Shown: positions 22,190 through 22,836 of the stretch, piece by piece
Position numbering within the stretch: the first letter of the stretch is position 1
How the letters are laid out: each line of letters opens with the position of its first letter
DNA from: Treponema sp.
GTDB lineage: Bacteria; Spirochaetota; Spirochaetia; Treponematales; Breznakiellaceae
Assembly: GCA_031257695.1 (NCBI GenBank)
Contig: JAIROB010000218.1
Span: forward strand, 1 to 22,836
DNA: 22,836 nucleotides
Direction of reading: 5' to 3'
Made by a program: the position numbers and the translations under genes
Notes under the pieces: model-generated
Databases searched by the model: none
Seen by the model: only the letters and a program-made list of their open reading frames with translations
What the model was told of the DNA's origin: nothing

Positions 22190-22219
22190 GGATTATTTGC
22201 ATATTTATGCAAATAATCC
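22190..22219. promoter_or_regulatory. 30-bp palindrome, probable LysR operator
   Basis: GGATTATTTGCATA and TATGCAAATAATCC are exact inverted arms around TT, starting 19 nt upstream of the LysR start codon. The core has the T-N11-A form of LysR binding sites (TTGCATATTTATGCAA). Autoregulation is the natural inference. Confidence 0.6.
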
Positions 22220-22362
22220 ACAAGCGCTACAGGCTCCTAGGGGCCCAAACTTGACCGGCAATTCAGGCCCGGCGCTCCGTTGAGGGCGGATCTTTCCCTT
22301 GGAAAAACTTGCAGGCGGCGGGAAAGCGGGATTTGACGCGGCTGGGGGCGGTGTGGCCCCGC

Positions 22363-22830
22363 TTAGCCGGGCACAGGGGGCGGGGGAGCGGGGGAAACGG
22401 CGGAAAACCGGGGGGCGCGGCCCTGTTTCCGCCTACGGGGTCTGTCCCTGTGCTCCGCCCCAGCCCCAAGCGCCGCCTCGGCCCCCACATCCGCCGGAGC
22501 CTCTCCCTCCAGTATCGCCGACCAATACCGGTCCCCCCAGATGTGCCCCGTCCGCCCCGTCAAAGCGTTGTACCGCTGAGCGAAGGTCTGTTTCAGCCAC
22601 TGCATGATGGCCGGAAGCTCCATCCCGTCCTCCGGCTTGATGTAGAACCTAAGCTGGTCCGCGCCAAACCGGAGGTCCCGGACCTCAAAAGCGAAGCGGA
22701 GCGTAGTTTCCCGGAAAACCCCGGAAAAGAGAGCGGCGGCCCTGGGCAGGCTGAGGATCTGCTCCCGGTTGTTGATTTGGGAGCGGATCTCATACCACAC
22801 CCCCTGCGCTAAAATACGTTTCTGTCTCAT
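22363..22830 (-). CDS. REP-associated transposase-like protein without catalytic motifs
   Basis: A 155-residue protein related to Y1/RAYT transposases: GVWYEIRSQINNREQIL at 10-26 corresponds to the usual GAWYHVxNRGNNRE start, and IMQWLKQTFAQRYNALTGRT, then GHIWGDRYWSAIL at 75-107, matches the family's MQWL...YN...GRTGHVFQGRY block. Where relatives have the HUH metal site (NHYHLL), this protein has ADQLRFYI (57-64), and the C-terminal YIHxNPV motif carrying the catalytic tyrosine is missing; instead there is a Pro/Arg-rich tail. It is therefore probably not a working transposase; it could be domesticated or a decayed relative. The ATG at 22830 is six nt from the window edge, so upstream signals are not visible. 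Function is unknown. Confidence 0.75.
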   Translation of the reverse strand: MRQKRILAQGVWYEIRSQINNREQILSLPRAAALFSGVFRETTLRFAFEVRDLRFGADQLRFYIKPEDGMELPAIMQWLKQTFAQRYNALTGRTGHIWGDRYWSAILEGEAPADVGAEAALGAGAEHRDRPRRRKQGRAPRFSAVSPAPPPPVPG

Positions 22831-22836
22831 ACCCCC

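Noticed and set aside
22263..22490. 75-codon minus-strand frame downstream of the transposase-like gene
   Set aside because: It overlaps the transposase-like reading frame in another frame and is Pro/Arg-rich noise with no ribosome binding site.

Overview
The window looks like chromosomal DNA of a spirochaete of the Treponema group, probably a gut (termite-type) lineage. The main clues are a single-domain PUR-alpha protein of the Borrelia BpuR type directly behind a long phosphohexomutase, a NusG-domain-II protein overlapping a Gx/heptaprenyl-synthase-I type membrane protein, treponeme-like lipoprotein signals, a CoaE with an unusual P-loop, and a REP-transposase-like protein of a kind I recall from termite treponemes. 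The genus is an inference from gene content; no rRNA or other marker is present.

Layout. Positions 1-2760 are visibly AT-rich. They carry, on the minus strand, a small YezD/DUF2292 protein, an NMT1/SsuA-type substrate-binding lipoprotein, an ABC ATPase with an apparent internal deletion, a permease fragment, and the first codons of another gene. A transcription terminator with overlapping alternative hairpins lies between the YezD gene and the binding protein and resembles an attenuator. From 2794 on the DNA is GC-rich housekeeping and accessory sequence: PUR protein and phosphoglucomutase (minus); a DUF2807 exported protein (minus) divergent from a TetR regulator (plus), with a palindrome inside the DUF2807 promoter spacer; a large unknown lipoprotein (plus); a hotdog thioesterase (minus) divergent from a zinc-ribbon NUDIX hydrolase (plus); ComF (plus); then the Gx-type transporter and NusG-II pair (minus).

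From 12367 to 17778 the plus strand carries a hybrid histidine kinase, an unknown cytoplasmic protein and an OppA-like exported binding protein. They converge on a minus-strand pair, SPOR-domain protein and dephospho-CoA kinase. A 221-bp palindromic, MITE-like element fills most of the space between coaE and rex. Rex (NADH/NAD sensor) overlaps an RlmK/RlmI-type methyltransferase gene. After a G/C-rich hairpin-filled spacer come a LysR regulator that lacks an internal block of its effector domain, a 30-bp palindrome just upstream of its start, and a RAYT-like protein lacking the HUH and tyrosine catalytic motifs.

Two themes stand out. First, three proteins (ABC ATPase, ABC permease, LysR) have lost conserved blocks, and all three lie in the more AT-rich, probably acquired sequence near the window edges. 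Second, several starts (phosphoglucomutase, thioesterase, the unknown 14666 gene, coaE) have a -10-like box only about 8-11 nt upstream and little or no Shine-Dalgarno, which suggests leaderless or near-leaderless transcripts. I see no tRNA, rRNA or CRISPR array.
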